A DNA stretch of 64,000 nt, taken from assembly GCF_015665295.1 (NCBI RefSeq), contig NZ_JADFAJ010000003.1:186001-250000 (forward strand). Reading direction: 5' to 3'. The first letter of the stretch is position 1, and the number at the start of each line of letters is the position of its first letter. Shown here piece after piece: positions 62,022-64,000 of this stretch. The translations under genes and the position numbers were made by a program. Origin of the DNA: Maricaulis sp. Its GTDB lineage: Bacteria; Pseudomonadota; Alphaproteobacteria; Caulobacterales; Maricaulaceae. The notes under the pieces were generated by a model, which worked only from the letters and a program-made list of their open reading frames with translations, was not told where the DNA came from and searched no databases.

Positions 62022-62388
62022 ACGGTTCTCCTGTTTGACGCGCCGGCAATTGCTGCGACGCAAAATCAGCGCTCAAACTATTTAGCATTCGAATTTTTGC
62101 AACCCCGCAGATCGTCTGAAGTTTCGACGAGGCGCCTTAATGACAGCACAATATACGTAATTTATTATGCCACGCGCCCGGGCTTGGCAGCTGAACCGGT
62201 CGCCGCATATATAATTTGAATTCGAAATTGTTTTTGCTATATACCGCTCTCAGACAGGCTCGACCCGCCCGCGCGGATCGGGCATTTTCATGTGAGCGCG
62301 GCGCTGCCGTTCCGGCGCGCGACGACACGACAGACCCGACCACGATGGACCCGACAGGACGCTGGAAGGCATGGAGAGCAGACAAGAC
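62022..62388. other. 367-bp divergent spacer proB-proC
   Basis: AT-rich centre (about 62060-62250) between proB and proC. It contains a possible promoter at 62216-62243 and must also hold the proB promoter. No small ORF is convincing. The part near proC is GC-rich and may be a 5' leader. Confidence 0.65.
62216..62243 (+). promoter_or_regulatory. candidate sigma-70-type promoter for proC
   Basis: TTGAAT and TATATA are separated by 16 bp in the AT-rich part of the spacer. It would give a leader of about 140 bases before the proC start. Only the match to the hexamers supports it. Confidence 0.3.
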
Positions 62389-63168
62389 ATGGACATACTC
62401 CTGATCGGATGCGGCAAGATGGGCGGCGCCATGCTGCGCCGCTGGATTGATGCCATGCCGGCCCGTTTCACGACGGTGAACCGGTCGGGCCGCGCCCTGC
62501 CGGCCGGCACGGAGCATGTCGACGGTGTCGACACCCTGGCCGGTCGCCGCTTCGACGTGATCATCCTTGCGGTCAAACCGCAGCAGATCCCAGACGTGCT
62601 GCCCGCCTATGCCAGCCTGCTGGCGGAAGACGGCTGCCATGTCTCGATCGCAGCCGGCTTCTCGTCTGCCTCGATCGCAGCCATCGTCGGCGACAGGCCG
62701 GTCCTGCGCCTGATGCCAAACCTGCCGGCGCTGATCGGTCGCAGCGTGAACGGGATTTACGCCAATTCTGCCTGCAGTGACCGGCATCGCGATATCGGCG
62801 ACCAGCTGGCCCGCGCGACCGGCACGCCGGTCTGGCTCGACAGCGAGGACGAACTCGACCGCCTCACCGCCGTCGCCGGCAGTGGCCCGGGCTATGTCTT
62901 CGAGATCGCGCGCAGCTATATCGCCGCCGCCGAGGGCCTCGGCTTTTCCAACGAGACCGCCCGCGCACTGGTGCTGGAAACCATGGGCGGCGCCATCGAG
63001 ATGGCGGCCAGGTCCGACGAGGATGTCGCCGAGCTGCGCAATTCGGTGATGAGCAAGAAGGGCACGACCGAGGCCGGCATCAATGCCCTGCGGCGCGACG
63101 GCCAGCTCGATGCCCTGCTGACCGAAACCGTCCAGGCCGCCTATGAGCGGGCCGTCGAACTTCGCTAG
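62389..63168 (+). CDS. proC: pyrroline-5-carboxylate reductase
   Basis: Cytoplasmic enzyme of 259 residues, last step of proline synthesis: reduces pyrroline-5-carboxylate with NAD(P)H. The Rossmann motif is [13 protein letters not shown] (4-16); [14 protein letters not shown] and [18 protein letters not shown] follow; the C-terminal dimer domain has the ProC signature region around [16 protein letters not shown]. The start at 62389 is preferred; ATG 62371 is in frame but its GGAAGG is too close. A small GC hairpin without T-tract lies between proC and proA (46 bp apart), so the two are probably in one operon. Confidence 0.94.
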   Translation: MDILLIGCGKMGGAMLRRWIDAMPARFTTVNRSGRALPAGTEHVDGVDTLAGRRFDVIILAVKPQQIPDVLPAYASLLAEDGCHVSIAAGFSSASIAAIVGDRPVLRLMPNLPALIGRSVNGIYANSACSDRHRDIGDQLARATGTPVWLDSEDELDRLTAVAGSGPGYVFEIARSYIAAAEGLGFSNETARALVLETMGGAIEMAARSDEDVAELRNSVMSKKGTTEAGINALRRDGQLDALLTETVQAAYERAVELR

Positions 63169-63214
63169 TTGCCGGAAGCCGGCTTCTCATCAACACTCCT
63201 ACCCCAAGGAAACC

Positions 63215-64000
63215 ATGTCAGATCGTATGCAAGCCTATATCGAACAACTCGGCCGCCAGGCCCGTGACGCGTCGCGCGTGCTCGCGACCGCCTCCACGGA
63301 ACGCAAGAATGCGGCGCTCATCGCGGCCGCCGCAGCCCTGCGCTTGCGGGCGAACGACCTGCTCGAGGCCAACCGCATCGATGTCGAGACTGTCAAAGAG
63401 GCCGGCAAGCCGGACGCCTTCATCGACCGGCTGATGCTGGACGGCGAGCGGATCGAGGGCATTGCCGGGGCGATCGAGATGATTGCCACCCTGCCGGACC
63501 CGGTGGGCCGGCTCCTCGCCCGGATCGACCGCCCCAATGGCCTGCGCATCGAGCGCGTCGCCGTTCCGCTCGGCGTCATCGGCATGATCTATGAATCGCG
63601 CCCGAATGTGGGCGCCGACGCCGGCGCGCTGTGCCTGAAATCCGGCAATGCCGTGATCCTGCGTGGCGGTTCGGAAAGCCTCAACTCCACCCGCATCATC
63701 GTGGATTGCATGAAGGAAGGCCTCCGTGAGGCCGACCTGCCGGAAGACGCGATCCAGATGATCGACACCTCGAACCGGGATGCGGTCAAATACCTGCTTC
63801 AGTGCACGCAATACGTGGATCTTGCCATCCCGCGCGGCGGCAAGGGCCTCGTCTCGCTGGTTCGCGACCAGGCGCGCGTCCCGACGCTTTTGCACCTGGA
63901 CGGCAATTGCCACACCTATGTCCACGCCGACGCCGATCTCGACAAGGCAGTGGCCATTGTCGAGAACGCCAAGCTGCGCCGGACCGGCATTTGCGGCGCC
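63215..64000 (+). CDS. proA: gamma-glutamyl phosphate reductase, partial (3' end beyond right edge)
   Basis: First 262 residues of an enzyme normally about 420 long, reducing glutamyl-5-phosphate to glutamate semialdehyde in proline synthesis; aldehyde-dehydrogenase fold. Visible are [24 protein letters not shown] (split pattern typical of ProA), [17 protein letters not shown], and [12 protein letters not shown]. The window ends at RRTGICGA, whose Cys (about 260) is the expected nucleophile. The ATG at 63215 has AAGGA four bases upstream. It follows proC by 46 bp on the same strand. Confidence 0.96.
   Translation, partial: MSDRMQAYIEQLGRQARDASRVLATASTERKNAALIAAAAALRLRANDLLEANRIDVETVKEAGKPDAFIDRLMLDGERIEGIAGAIEMIATLPDPVGRLLARIDRPNGLRIERVAVPLGVIGMIYESRPNVGADAGALCLKSGNAVILRGGSESLNSTRIIVDCMKEGLREADLPEDAIQMIDTSNRDAVKYLLQCTQYVDLAIPRGGKGLVSLVRDQARVPTLLHLDGNCHTYVHADADLDKAVAIVENAKLRRTGICGA

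Overview
The window is GC-rich, densely coded bacterial chromosome. Gene content points to a marine, stalked-bacterium-type alphaproteobacterium (Caulobacterales/Maricaulales, Maricaulis-like). This rests on a zwf-pgl-edd operon, large TonB-dependent receptors, a TamA/TamB pair, periplasmic M14 and metallo-beta-lactamase-fold hydrolases, a TPR-sulfotransferase and several acyl-CoA catabolic clusters. The organism assignment is inference from gene content. No tRNA, rRNA, CRISPR array, prophage or insertion sequence was seen.

Layout. 1-4.2 kb: an ABC-2 exporter (permease cut by the window edge, ATPase) and an ABC-F protein. 4.3-10.0 kb: a minus-strand run of exported hydrolases (alkylsulfatase-like lipoprotein, M14 carboxypeptidase, MBL hydrolase). 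10.1-15.4 kb: a Crp/Fnr regulator facing a three-gene minus-strand operon. That operon encodes a membrane TIR-TPR protein, a 202-residue unknown, and a TPR/SLOG-like/cyclase-like protein with an atypical cyclase site. It is the best candidate for an under-described signalling system. 15.4-15.9 kb: non-coding, with a small array of 32-bp hairpin repeats. 15.9-22.4 kb: a DUF3108 protein, the Entner-Doudoroff operon (zwf, pgl, edd) and divergent hemN. 22.5-30.3 kb: tamA-tamB, then an MscS channel and a ZntB/CorA transporter. 30.4-36.6 kb: a BCCT transporter coupled to a TPR-sulfotransferase, and a TonB receptor.

36.9-60.8 kb is an acyl-CoA catabolic island. It holds a MarR regulator and CaiB/BaiF CoA-transferase, a FadJ-like multifunctional enzyme, an acyl-CoA ligase, a DUF3089 hydrolase, an APH-like kinase/SDR/thioesterase operon and a tandem-HTH TetR regulator. 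It continues with a second TonB receptor and a six-gene operon (GPH symporter, Ltp-type thiolase, DUF35 Zn-ribbon protein, two acyl-CoA dehydrogenases, MFS transporter), then a FadA-like thiolase and TesB. Two promoters in the island share a nearly identical 19-bp motif (TGCATACC N3 CATTCGAT), and a third carries a partial copy, which suggests one regulon. Together the genes would import a hydrophobic substrate, activate it to a CoA thioester and shorten it by beta-oxidation, aldolytic or 4-hydroxyacyl-CoA chemistry. The substrate cannot be named from sequence.

60.8-64 kb: proline biosynthesis, with proB divergent from proC-proA and proA cut by the right edge. Start sites were chosen by Shine-Dalgarno-like sequences, signal peptides and overlaps, so several differ from the longest possible reading frame.
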